Below, in pieces: positions 37,917-47,088 of a stretch of DNA of 64,000 bases. Each line of letters starts with the position of its first letter. Positions within the stretch are counted from its first letter, which is position 1. The position numbers were made by a program, and so were the translations under genes. Under the pieces are notes generated by a model. It saw only the letters and a program-made list of their open reading frames with translations, made no database searches and was not told the origin of the DNA. The stretch comes from Thalassotalea crassostreae (GTDB lineage: Bacteria > Pseudomonadota > Gammaproteobacteria > Enterobacterales > Alteromonadaceae): positions 558,001 to 622,000 of the forward strand of contig NZ_CP017689.1 in the NCBI RefSeq assembly GCF_001831495.1, written 5' to 3'.

Positions 37917-40900
37917 TTAAGATAAAATAGATTGAGCCTGTTGTTTGACTAACTCTTTAGCTTTTTCGTAATCATAACCTTCAACAGCAAGTTGCAGTGC
38001 TCTATACCAACCATTGCTATCTAAGCTTCGTAAACAGGCTTCGTTTTGCTCAATATAGTCACTGGTTTCAGTATCAAAGTCATCTAACATGGTGATAAGA
38101 GTCTTCACTATTGCCTGTTGTTGCTCTTTACTAAAAGTATGGTTGTTATTGCTTTGCCCACGTTCTTCATTGTCTTTAGCAAGTACCTCGGTAATTTCAT
38201 CAATAACTGCAGCAAGTTCTTTTTCTACCTCATCTACACAACGTGCTTGTATTTGGTTAGCTTTAGCCGTGCCTTCTAATAAGTCTGCCGCTTGATATAG
38301 AGATTTTGCACCAATATTACCCGCCAACCCTTTCAAAGTGTGAGCTAGGCGAGTTGCGAGTTCAATATCTTCGCTATCGATAGCTGCAGCGAATTTTGTA
38401 TAAAAATCACTCTGACCATCAACAAATTTTAATAATAGTTTTTGGTAAAGTACCTTATCGCCCATGGTACGATTTAAACCGTCGTCAATGTCTATATTTT
38501 CGAATGAGTCAGGCAGGTGGTCTGTTGTTTTTTTGTCGTCTTTAGCAATCGATTCTATCGGCTTGTTTTTAGGCTTTATCCATTTTGCCATGGTTTGGAA
38601 CATCGCAGTGACGTTAATAGGTTTAGGTATATGGTCATTCATACCTGACTCGATTGCTTTTTCCCTGTCACCAGCCATCGCATTTGCTGTCATCGCGATT
38701 ATAGGTAATTCTGCATATTGCTTCATTTCGCGTATTTTTCTGGTCGCTGTATAACCATCCATAACAGGCATTTGGCAGTCCATTAGAATGCCATCATAGT
38801 TGGCAGCAAGTATCATATCGATTGCTTCTTGGCCGTTATTAGCGATACTGCAAATAATGTTATGATTTTCTAGTAAGCCAACGATTAACTCCTGATTTAC
38901 TTCATTATCTTCTACCGCGAGAATGTTAGCGCCAAGTAACTCGGCGATAGCATCTTTGGATTTATCACGACGTGATGAGGCTTCATCGTCACTTGTGAAG
39001 GTTTCACCAATTGCATTCATGATTGCGTCGTTTAACGTCGACGCGGTTATTGGTTTTGTCAGAATCGTTTCTATATGTAGATCGTTAAGTTGCATTTTCA
39101 ATTCTTCTCGACCAAATGCAGTGACCATAAATATCAGTGGTTTATTCTTCAATTTTAGTTTGTTTTGAATCACATCAATTGCTGAAATGCCGTTCATGGT
39201 CGGCATTTGCCAATCCATTAATACCAATTGAAATGGTTTGTAGCGATCATTGTCGCGTAACAACTCAATGCCTTCTGCAGCACTATTTGCTAATTGAACG
39301 TCATACCCTAATGATTGCAGCATTTTGTCAAAAATTTCTCTTGCATGAGCATTATCATCAACCACGAGCACTCGTTTTACTTCTTTAGCTGGCGTTAATA
39401 TTTTCGGAGAACTAATTTTTTGACGTTGGAAATTGATCGCAAATGAGAACTGGCTACCTTCACCCATTTCACTTTCAACACTGATTTCACCACCCATCAA
39501 TTTCACTAATTGTTTAGATATCGCAAGCCCTAAACCTGTGCCACCATGCTTACGTGTGGTAGAGGCGTCCGCTTGAGTAAATGGCTGAAACAACTTGTTT
39601 TGTTGTTCCTTTGTCATGCCAATACCAGTATCTTGAATGGTGAATTTAAGTTCCACATACTTATCATTCATGAAGGTGCTAGAAATATTTAGAACAACTT
39701 CACCTTCACTGGTAAATTTTACCGCGTTATTAGACAGGTTTAGTAATACTTGGGTTAATCTGAGTGGGTCGCCGACTAGCTCCATTGGTAATTCGCTATC
39801 GATATCAAATAGTAATTCTAAATGTTTTTCTTCGGCTTTGATGCTGACAAAATCAGTTAAGTTATCCAGTACATCACCTAGATTAAAATCAATTTCTTCA
39901 ACATCGAGTTTACCTGCTTCAATCTTAGAAAAATCTAGAATATCGTTAATGATACCAAGCAATGATTCTGCGCTGCGATGAACTTTGTCTATATAATTTC
40001 TTTGTCGATTATTAAGATCTGTATCTAAGGCTAAATGTGACATACCAATGATGGCATTCATCGGCGTGCGAATTTCATGGGACATATTAGCAAGAAAATC
40101 TGATTTTGCTCGGTTGGCATCTTCGGCGTTTTGTTTGGCTGTTGTATAGTCTTGTTCGAGCTTTTTAATTTGCGTAATATCGATATTCACACCGGCGATA
40201 CGCGTCGGTACACCATCTTTATTGTATGCGGTAATACGACCGATATCTAAAATCCATTTATAACTGCCGTCTTTACACTTTAATCGAATTTCTTCTCTAA
40301 ATTCTTTAGCTTCTCCGGCAATGTATGACATCATCGCTGTGGTTGTGCGTTCTTTATCATCCGGATGGATTAATTTATCCCAAGTGTCAAAACCATCACG
40401 CATTGGAGCCCAACTACGGTCTTCCATAAGAATATCGGTAACATCATAACCCAGCATAGTTGCCCAAATTGAGTTAACACTACCTTTCATATTGGTTGGA
40501 TTATATTCCCATAAGCCTAGTCCTGCTCCGTAAGTGGCAGCTTCTAAGCGTTCTTCACTTTCTTTGAGTAACGCTTCTTGTTGGTGACGTTCTGTGATAT
40601 CACGAATAACACCAATAAATACTTTCTGATTATCAATGACCGCCTCTCGCACCGATAAATCCATAGGGAATATCTCGCCATCTTTTCGTTGACCGTTAAC
40701 CTCTCGTACTGTGCCAACTACGGTAGATTGCTTTTTGTTTTTATAGTTTTCTAATATTTCATCATGATTTTCAGCGACTTCTTGAGGTTGAATTATTTTA
40801 ATATTTTGCCCAATTACTTCATTGGCAGAGTAGCCAAAAATTACTTCCATAGCGGGGCTGTATTCTAAGATAATGCCTTTGCGATCTATCATAACAACGC

Positions 40901-43004
40901 CATCGGCAATACTGTCTAAAATATTACGGAAACGATTTTCACTTTCTTTTAGATCAACTTTGAGCTGCTCTTGCTCAGTGATATCTACTAACGAACCATC
41001 GAAATAGTGTTTATTACTCTGTCCGTCGGTTACGGAAGAAGCTCGTAATTGAATAATACGTTCTTCACCATCTTTTCGTGTTAATCTAAAGCGTGTAGCA
41101 AATGCAATCTTATCTTCTATTGCCAAAGCGACCTTTTCCATTACATTTGGCCAATCTTCTTCAGCCGCCAATGAACCAACGGTTCGGATAGGGTTTTCGC
41201 CAAGAAAATCTTCACTTGGGTAGCCGGTGATTTCCTCAATTTTGTCAGTGATATACGTCAATGGCGATTTTTCTCGCCAATTTTCATACAACTCGTAGCG
41301 GAAAATAGCCCCCTGTAGATTGGTAACTATCGATCTAAATTGATGTTCGTTAACTGCAAGCTTAGCTAGCGCTTGTTCGCGTTCGGTGATATCTATCAAT
41401 GATATGCGGATTTCATGCTCTGTGGCATTTGGAATTGCGGAAGCTGCAACTTTTAATTTCACTCCATCTTTTGTAACTACTGAAATTTTAACATCTTTTT
41501 GGCTTATACCGTTGCAGGCATTGGTATATAAGTTCTTGCCGAATTTTGCCCGTTTCCCATCTGGAAGGAGGTCGCCCCAAGTTAGAGTTTTGAAGTCTTC
41601 TCTTGGGTAGCCAGATAATTTCGAAAAGACATTATTGTGATTGATAAACTGGCCAGTGTATGAATCGATTGTGGCGTGAGCGACTGGCGAGTTCTCATAT
41701 AAATCCCAAAGCTTACTCTCTCTATCCGTGAGTTCTTTAGTACGAATAGATACTCTATCTTCTAAATCAATATTCATTTGCAATAAACGTTTATTGACTC
41801 GCTTGACGATATTTATAGAGATATTGCCGATCAAAATAAACAGCACAATGATGCTGACAACTACTGCACCAATTATTAAACGTAACTGGATGAACCCCTC
41901 TTGAACTTCAGACACATCCATTTCGGAAATAATACCTAAACCAAGCTCATCTACCCACAGCCAAGCTCCGAACACTTGATGCCCTCGATAATCTGAGTAA
42001 CTTGCCATATCATTACCGTTATTCTTGGCAATAACTTGTTGAGCACTATAGGTCAAAGGTAATTCATTTTTGTCACCTTTAAATGGAGCATCGTTTGATA
42101 AATGATGGCCAGGATCGGCAACTTTGATGGTTAAAATGCTTGGTTGACCATCCTCTAACAAGCCAATATCGACTAACTGTGATTCAAACCGACTTGCTGA
42201 AATGAGTAGTCCATCTTTATTAACGAAATAGGTTTCTCCAGAGCGTCCAACTCGCGCACTATAGGCAATTTTAAATAGCTCTTTAAATGGATCGATACGT
42301 AATGTAGCTGCTGCAATTATTTGATTGTTTGCGTTAAAAACAGGACCAGCAATAAACATTGTGGTGTTATGTGCCCCTAAGCCTTTTTGTATGTTGTGCA
42401 AAGATACATCGCTGCGCATTGGTGGAATGAGTATGGTTTCTCCGGCAAAAACTCGCTCTAATAGTTCAGGACTTTGTTGGGCAATGATATTAAGTTTGCC
42501 CATATTTTCGTTTCGTCGAGAGGCATAGTTGTTACCGTCTTTGCCGATAATGAAAAAACCCAAATTTTTGTAATCTATCGGTAATTCTTCGTAGACAGAA
42601 CGCAGGTCGGCTAATACCTGATTTTGTTCATCCTCTTTAAATTTTTGGCTAATTAATTTTTCAGATAAGGCTTTGGTTCTGCTGTCATTGGTAAAAAGGT
42701 TTAATACAGTCTTGCGACCATCAAACCAAGAAATCAATGACGATTCGGTGGTTTCAACAACAACTGCTAAGGAATCAACGGATTGCAGTGTCATTTCATT
42801 TTTAATAAATCGCAAACCATAGGAAATAATAATAGAAATGATAATTAGAAATATCGCAAGAGCACCGAAAATCATACGCTTTGATTCGCGGCTTTGTAGT
42901 ATAGTGGTAACGTCTCTTTGAACCGAAGCCCTGAACTTTCTAATCACTACGGCAAGTAGAAACATCATTAAGATGACTGTGGCAATAAGTAGCTGGTTAT
43001 GCAT
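37917..43004 (-). CDS. Large hybrid sensor histidine kinase (Cache–PAS4–HK–REC2–Hpt)
   Basis: Of 1695 residues: two N-terminal helices (about 5–22 and 43–62), a periplasmic double-Cache-like sensor (about 70–365), a membrane helix (about 374–396), and four PAS/PAC units (about 430–545, 550–680, 685–805, 815–945). Then comes a HisKA domain with FLANMSHEIRTPMNAIIG (His976), an HATPase (about 1085–1195, DTGIGM and GGTGLGL), two receiver domains (Asp1264 and Asp1409) and an Hpt domain (His1555). A 90-residue tail follows. It forms a complete internal phosphorelay; the last acceptor regulator is not adjacent. Ligand unknown. Confidence 0.9.
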   Translation of the reverse strand: MHNQLLIATVILMMFLLAVVIRKFRASVQRDVTTILQSRESKRMIFGALAIFLIIISIIISYGLRFIKNEMTLQSVDSLAVVVETTESSLISWFDGRKTVLNLFTNDSRTKALSEKLISQKFKEDEQNQVLADLRSVYEELPIDYKNLGFFIIGKDGNNYASRRNENMGKLNIIAQQSPELLERVFAGETILIPPMRSDVSLHNIQKGLGAHNTTMFIAGPVFNANNQIIAAATLRIDPFKELFKIAYSARVGRSGETYFVNKDGLLISASRFESQLVDIGLLEDGQPSILTIKVADPGHHLSNDAPFKGDKNELPLTYSAQQVIAKNNGNDMASYSDYRGHQVFGAWLWVDELGLGIISEMDVSEVQEGFIQLRLIIGAVVVSIIVLFILIGNISINIVKRVNKRLLQMNIDLEDRVSIRTKELTDRESKLWDLYENSPVAHATIDSYTGQFINHNNVFSKLSGYPREDFKTLTWGDLLPDGKRAKFGKNLYTNACNGISQKDVKISVVTKDGVKLKVAASAIPNATEHEIRISLIDITEREQALAKLAVNEHQFRSIVTNLQGAIFRYELYENWREKSPLTYITDKIEEITGYPSEDFLGENPIRTVGSLAAEEDWPNVMEKVALAIEDKIAFATRFRLTRKDGEERIIQLRASSVTDGQSNKHYFDGSLVDITEQEQLKVDLKESENRFRNILDSIADGVVMIDRKGIILEYSPAMEVIFGYSANEVIGQNIKIIQPQEVAENHDEILENYKNKKQSTVVGTVREVNGQRKDGEIFPMDLSVREAVIDNQKVFIGVIRDITERHQQEALLKESEERLEAATYGAGLGLWEYNPTNMKGSVNSIWATMLGYDVTDILMEDRSWAPMRDGFDTWDKLIHPDDKERTTTAMMSYIAGEAKEFREEIRLKCKDGSYKWILDIGRITAYNKDGVPTRIAGVNIDITQIKKLEQDYTTAKQNAEDANRAKSDFLANMSHEIRTPMNAIIGMSHLALDTDLNNRQRNYIDKVHRSAESLLGIINDILDFSKIEAGKLDVEEIDFNLGDVLDNLTDFVSIKAEEKHLELLFDIDSELPMELVGDPLRLTQVLLNLSNNAVKFTSEGEVVLNISSTFMNDKYVELKFTIQDTGIGMTKEQQNKLFQPFTQADASTTRKHGGTGLGLAISKQLVKLMGGEISVESEMGEGSQFSFAINFQRQKISSPKILTPAKEVKRVLVVDDNAHAREIFDKMLQSLGYDVQLANSAAEGIELLRDNDRYKPFQLVLMDWQMPTMNGISAIDVIQNKLKLKNKPLIFMVTAFGREELKMQLNDLHIETILTKPITASTLNDAIMNAIGETFTSDDEASSRRDKSKDAIAELLGANILAVEDNEVNQELIVGLLENHNIICSIANNGQEAIDMILAANYDGILMDCQMPVMDGYTATRKIREMKQYAELPIIAMTANAMAGDREKAIESGMNDHIPKPINVTAMFQTMAKWIKPKNKPIESIAKDDKKTTDHLPDSFENIDIDDGLNRTMGDKVLYQKLLLKFVDGQSDFYTKFAAAIDSEDIELATRLAHTLKGLAGNIGAKSLYQAADLLEGTAKANQIQARCVDEVEKELAAVIDEITEVLAKDNEERGQSNNNHTFSKEQQQAIVKTLITMLDDFDTETSDYIEQNEACLRSLDSNGWYRALQLAVEGYDYEKAKELVKQQAQSILS

Positions 43005-43120
43005 AAGTAAATTTATTGATAATAATCAGAAAATTAATAATAGCAGTAGTTCTCAAAAAATTGATACTAAAACTGTGATAATAATGTATTTAATATCAAT
43101 TTTTTGGACTTTTAGATTTA

Positions 43121-44770
43121 TTAAGAATTGGCTTTGATGTGCTTATAATGTTTAATTAATTCTGATGTTGAATTATCGTGAGGGTTTGATACATCATCCT
43201 GAGTTAATTCTTGCTGAATTCTATTGGCTAAGCCTTTACCTAGCTCAACGCCCCATTGATCGAATGAACATATTTGCAACAGAACCCCTTGAGTAAATAT
43301 TTTGTGTTCATAAAGAGCGATAAGGCCGCCCAGTGATCTTGGCTCAATGCGATTCATTAAAATAGTATTGGTTGGTCGATTACCTTTATGTACTTTGTGA
43401 GGCGCTACATTATCAATATACTCTTGAGTTCGTCCTTTCGCCTTTAAATCTTCTCTAACTTGAGTTTCATTTACGCCACCCATTAAAGCCTCTGTTTGAG
43501 CAAAGAAATTCGCCATTAACGTGTCATGGTGTCCTTGTACTGGCGTTGTCGATTCAACTGAACCGATAAAATCAGCAGGAACAACATTATTACTTTGGTG
43601 CAAATATTGGTAAAACGCATGCTGACCATTAATGCCAATTTCACCCCATATTGAAGGTACTGTAGGGTAATCTACTGTTTCGCCAAACCAATTTACAGAT
43701 TTACCATTACTTTCCATTTCTGCCTGTTGCAGATAGGCACTAAGCATATGTAGAGGCTGATCATAAGGTAATATTGCCTGAGATTGGGAACCCAAAAATG
43801 TACAATTCCATAAACTTAATAACGCCATAATCACTGGCATATTTTGCTCTAATGGACTGTTGTAAAAATGTTGGTCTATTTCGTGTGCGCCCTCTAATAA
43901 TTCAATAAATTTATCAAACCCTAAATCTAGCGCGATCGGTAAACCAATAGCTGACCATAATGAGAACCGACCACCAACCCAGTCCCACATATCAAAGATG
44001 TTTTCTTCTTTAATGCCGAACTTAGTTGCGTTTTCCTTGTTGGCAGATACTGCGACAAAGTGTTTAGCGATTGCATTTTCATCGAATGCTGAAGCGACTA
44101 ACCATTTCATTGCCGTTTGAGCATTTGTCATAGTTTCGGTGGTGGTAAATGTTTTACTCGAAATAATGAATAACGTTTTTTCAGGATCAAGTGGGCGCAA
44201 AACATCGGCAATTTGGGTGCCATCGACATTAGAAACATAATGAACATTTACACAATTATCACTGTAATGCTTTAGTGCCTCGGTTACCATTTGAGGGCCT
44301 AAGTTTGAGCCACCAACACCTATGTTAACCACATCGCTAATTCGTTTTCCGCTATAACCTAACCATTCGCCAGTTCTGACCCGTTGAGTAAAGGCGTTTA
44401 TTTGTTCTAGCGCTGAGTTGACCATTTCCGTTAAGTTTTCGCCATCGACTATTAATGGTGACTTGCTGCGATCTCGCAAAGCGACGTGTAATACTGCGCG
44501 ATCTTCAGTTTGATTGATACGTTCACCTGTAAACATCTTTTCGCGCCATTCTTCGAGATGACAATCTCGCGCCAGTGTAAATAGAGATTGCATAGTTTCA
44601 GCGGTAATTAAATTTTTCGAATAATCGAAAAGAAAACCCGACACTTTCAGTGAAAACCGATTAAAACGTTGTTCATCCGCTGCAAAAAGATCATTCATAT
44701 GTTCATCTTTCATTTTGTCAGCATGATTTGTTAGGTGTTGCCAACTTTGCAGTTTGGTTCTTGCGGTCAT
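43121..44770 (-). CDS. pgi: Glucose-6-phosphate isomerase
   Basis: Start at 44770, with AGGAAA just upstream; this gives 549 residues, the length of E. coli Pgi. The frame continues open to 44821 but without support. Motifs: VNIGVGGSNLGPQMV, FIISSKTFTTTETMTN, the GSQSQAILPYDQPLH active-site region and the C-terminal QWGVELGKGLA signature. It interconverts glucose-6- and fructose-6-phosphate. Confidence 0.96.
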   Translation of the reverse strand: MTARTKLQSWQHLTNHADKMKDEHMNDLFAADEQRFNRFSLKVSGFLFDYSKNLITAETMQSLFTLARDCHLEEWREKMFTGERINQTEDRAVLHVALRDRSKSPLIVDGENLTEMVNSALEQINAFTQRVRTGEWLGYSGKRISDVVNIGVGGSNLGPQMVTEALKHYSDNCVNVHYVSNVDGTQIADVLRPLDPEKTLFIISSKTFTTTETMTNAQTAMKWLVASAFDENAIAKHFVAVSANKENATKFGIKEENIFDMWDWVGGRFSLWSAIGLPIALDLGFDKFIELLEGAHEIDQHFYNSPLEQNMPVIMALLSLWNCTFLGSQSQAILPYDQPLHMLSAYLQQAEMESNGKSVNWFGETVDYPTVPSIWGEIGINGQHAFYQYLHQSNNVVPADFIGSVESTTPVQGHHDTLMANFFAQTEALMGGVNETQVREDLKAKGRTQEYIDNVAPHKVHKGNRPTNTILMNRIEPRSLGGLIALYEHKIFTQGVLLQICSFDQWGVELGKGLANRIQQELTQDDVSNPHDNSTSELIKHYKHIKANS

Positions 44771-44821
44771 TTTATTTCCTATACAGGTGAGGAGCACGAT
44801 TGATTGCTTTGAATTAGCCAT

Positions 44822-45243
44822 CTGCTTTAAAGTTTACGTCTTAAAGTAAGAGTATCAAAAGCACAAAAACATTAGTTTAGTCATACTAGTCTAGTATCGC
44901 TAGCTTGATATTACATAAGTATAGTCGTTAGTCCAAGGTGTAATAAAGAGTAAAAGTATTCGCGACAAGTTACGCTGTCAGGTAAAATTAAAATCAGAGT
45001 CAAAATATTATTTCACGTTTTGAAATCGCCAATATTTTATTGACAAATCTACCTGCGAGTAAAATACCTAAAACCCATTTTCATCACAATTGCTCAGCTT
45101 TGTTACTTAATTGCGATATATTTTCGTTTAATTTCAGGGTTAAAATACCACTATCGATCCACAAAGTTCCACATATATAACAACTTAGCGCCATGCCTTA
45201 TTTTTTATGGCGTTAAAGCATCAATTTAATGCATCAAGATTAC
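44822..45243. other. Upstream part of the pgi–mraZ intergenic region
   Basis: No gene is visible in this AT-rich stretch. The only clear structure is a 9-bp stem (one G·T): TAGCGCCAT (45186–45194) with ATGGCGTTA (45207–45215), 12-nt loop, upstream of the mraZ promoter. It has no T-run. Confidence 0.4.
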
Positions 45244-45308
45244 TTGACAATCATTGACAATTGTCACTAAACTGTACAGAAGTGGGAAAAAGTGGAGAAA
45301 AGTGGATC
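45244..45308 (+). promoter_or_regulatory. mraZ (dcw) promoter with three MraZ-box repeats
   Basis: TTGACA (45244–45249) and TAAACT (45268–45273), 18-bp spacing, form a plausible sigma-70 promoter. Downstream are three TGG[GA]-type direct repeats at 45283, 45293 and 45303, spaced by 10 bases, the arrangement bound by MraZ in E. coli (TGGGN with 5-nt spacers). A perfect palindrome TGACAATTGTCA (45255–45266) lies inside the promoter spacer. MraZ autorepression of dcw is therefore likely. Confidence 0.7.
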
Positions 45309-45365
45309 TTTTATGGATCGTTTAAAAAATAAACAGCATTAAAAGACTCATATAAAAACAAGAAT

Positions 45366-45824
45366 ATGTTTAGAGGCGCAAGCAATATTACCTTAGACAG
45401 CAAGAATCGTATCACGATACCAACCAAGTATCGTGAGGCTTTGTTTGCTGATTACGAAGGTAAAATGATTTGCACTGTTGATATTCAAAATCCTTGTTTA
45501 CTGCTTTATCCATTACCCGAATGGGAAGAAATAGAATTAAAACTGAGTCGATTATCTAGCATGAACGCTGCAGAGCGTACTTTGCAACAAGTGTTATTAG
45601 GTAATGCGACAGAGTGTGATCTCGACAAAAGTGGTCGTTTATTATTGAACGGCGTACTGCGTCAACATGCCAATTTAGATAAGAACATTATGCTAATTGG
45701 GCAATTTAATAAATTTGAAATTTGGAATGAACAAGCTTGGTCAAAACAAATGCAAGATGGTATTGCATTGATTCAGGCTGATGATTTTGAATTACCTGAA
45801 CGACTACAAGATTTTTCACTTTAA
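45366..45824 (+). CDS. mraZ: Transcriptional regulator MraZ
   Basis: The 152-residue protein has two SpoVT/AbrB-like halves, with [20 protein letters not shown] at the start and [17 protein letters not shown] in the second. MraZ forms octamers that bind TGGGN repeats in its own promoter and represses the dcw cluster. Its repeats are visible at 45283–45307. rsmH follows after two bases. Confidence 0.95.
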   Translation: MFRGASNITLDSKNRITIPTKYREALFADYEGKMICTVDIQNPCLLLYPLPEWEEIELKLSRLSSMNAAERTLQQVLLGNATECDLDKSGRLLLNGVLRQHANLDKNIMLIGQFNKFEIWNEQAWSKQMQDGIALIQADDFELPERLQDFSL

Positions 45825-45826
45825 TT

Positions 45827-46771
45827 ATGTCTGAACAGTTTTCACACATCTCGGTACTATTACAAGAAGCCGTTGATGGCCTAGATATAAAGCCGGACGG
45901 TACATACATCGATTGTACTTTCGGTCGAGGCGGGCATTCGAGTTTGATATTAAACACCCTAGGTGAAAATGGGCGTTTAATCGCGATTGATAGGGACCCG
46001 TCAGCAATAGAGTCTGCGCTAAGATTTGCTGACGACCCTCGCTTTTCCATTGTTCATAATGGCTTTTCACATCTGGCTGATATTGCTAATGATCTAGACG
46101 TAACCGACAAAATTGACGGAATTTTACTTGATCTTGGCGTTTCATCACCGCAACTTGACGATGCTAATCGTGGCTTTTCATTTATGAAAGATGGTCCGTT
46201 AGATATGCGTATGGATACCACTCGTGGTCAAACAGCGAGTGAATGGTTAATGAAAGCGGATGTTGAAGATATTACCTGGGTATTGCGTACCTTTGGTGAA
46301 GAAAAGCACGCATGGCGAATTGCTAATGCCATTGTCGATGCTCGTGAAGAAGAAGAGCTAACCACGACAGGGCAATTAGCGAAAATAATAAAAACCGCTG
46401 CGCCACAAAAAGAAATTAAAAAACACCCTGCGACGAGAAGTTTTCAAGCGATCCGTATGTATATCAATTCTGAACTTGAACAGATTGAGAATGCATTGGC
46501 AGCATCGCTTGATGTATTAGCAGAAGGTGGGCGTTTGGTGGTGATTAGTTTTCACTCTCTTGAAGATCGCTTAGTAAAACAATTTATGAAGAAACACAGC
46601 ACCGGTAAAAAGGTGCCACGTGGTATGCCAATTCTTGAAAGTGAAATACAAAAAGGTAAAAAACTGGAGTTGGTCGGAAAAAAATTAAAACCAAGTAAAA
46701 CTGAAGTAGATGAAAATGTTCGTTCACGTAGTTCAGTTTTAAGAGTTGCCCAACGACTAGCCAAGGATTAA
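45827..46771 (+). CDS. rsmH: 16S rRNA (C1402-N4) methyltransferase RsmH
   Basis: The 314-residue enzyme begins [19 protein letters not shown], has the AdoMet site [16 protein letters not shown] and [15 protein letters not shown]. It methylates N4 of C1402, the same nucleotide whose ribose is methylated by RsmI (33774–34622). Second gene of dcw. Confidence 0.96.
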   Translation: MSEQFSHISVLLQEAVDGLDIKPDGTYIDCTFGRGGHSSLILNTLGENGRLIAIDRDPSAIESALRFADDPRFSIVHNGFSHLADIANDLDVTDKIDGILLDLGVSSPQLDDANRGFSFMKDGPLDMRMDTTRGQTASEWLMKADVEDITWVLRTFGEEKHAWRIANAIVDAREEEELTTTGQLAKIIKTAAPQKEIKKHPATRSFQAIRMYINSELEQIENALAASLDVLAEGGRLVVISFHSLEDRLVKQFMKKHSTGKKVPRGMPILESEIQKGKKLELVGKKLKPSKTEVDENVRSRSSVLRVAQRLAKD

Positions 46772-46773
46772 AT

Positions 46774-47088
46774 ATGTGGCGCGGTTCGTGGGTACTCACT
46801 CAGGAAATATGGCAAGACATAAAACGCTTCGCGGGCGTATATGTGTTAGTGGTTATGGTGGTGTGTTCAGCGTTTTCGGTGATTTATTTTAGTCACCTTA
46901 ATCGACAATCTACTAGTCACTTAGAAAGGTTATTAACTGAGCGAGATGAATTAGATATTGAGTTACGAAACTTGTTATTAGAGCAAAACTCGTTATCTGA
47001 ACATAGTGAAATAGAGCAAGTGGCCAAAGATGCATTAGAAATGCACCGGCCGAAACCGAAAAATGAAATAATAATAAAGATCCAATGA
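46774..47088 (+). CDS. ftsL: Cell division protein FtsL
   Basis: A 104-residue bitopic protein: short cytoplasmic part, one helix (about 22–42, VYVLVVMVVCSAFSVIYFSHL) and a periplasmic coiled coil. It joins FtsB and FtsQ and activates FtsWI. Identified by topology, size and position; it overlaps ftsI by four bases (ATGA). Confidence 0.9.
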   Translation: MWRGSWVLTQEIWQDIKRFAGVYVLVVMVVCSAFSVIYFSHLNRQSTSHLERLLTERDELDIELRNLLLEQNSLSEHSEIEQVAKDALEMHRPKPKNEIIIKIQ

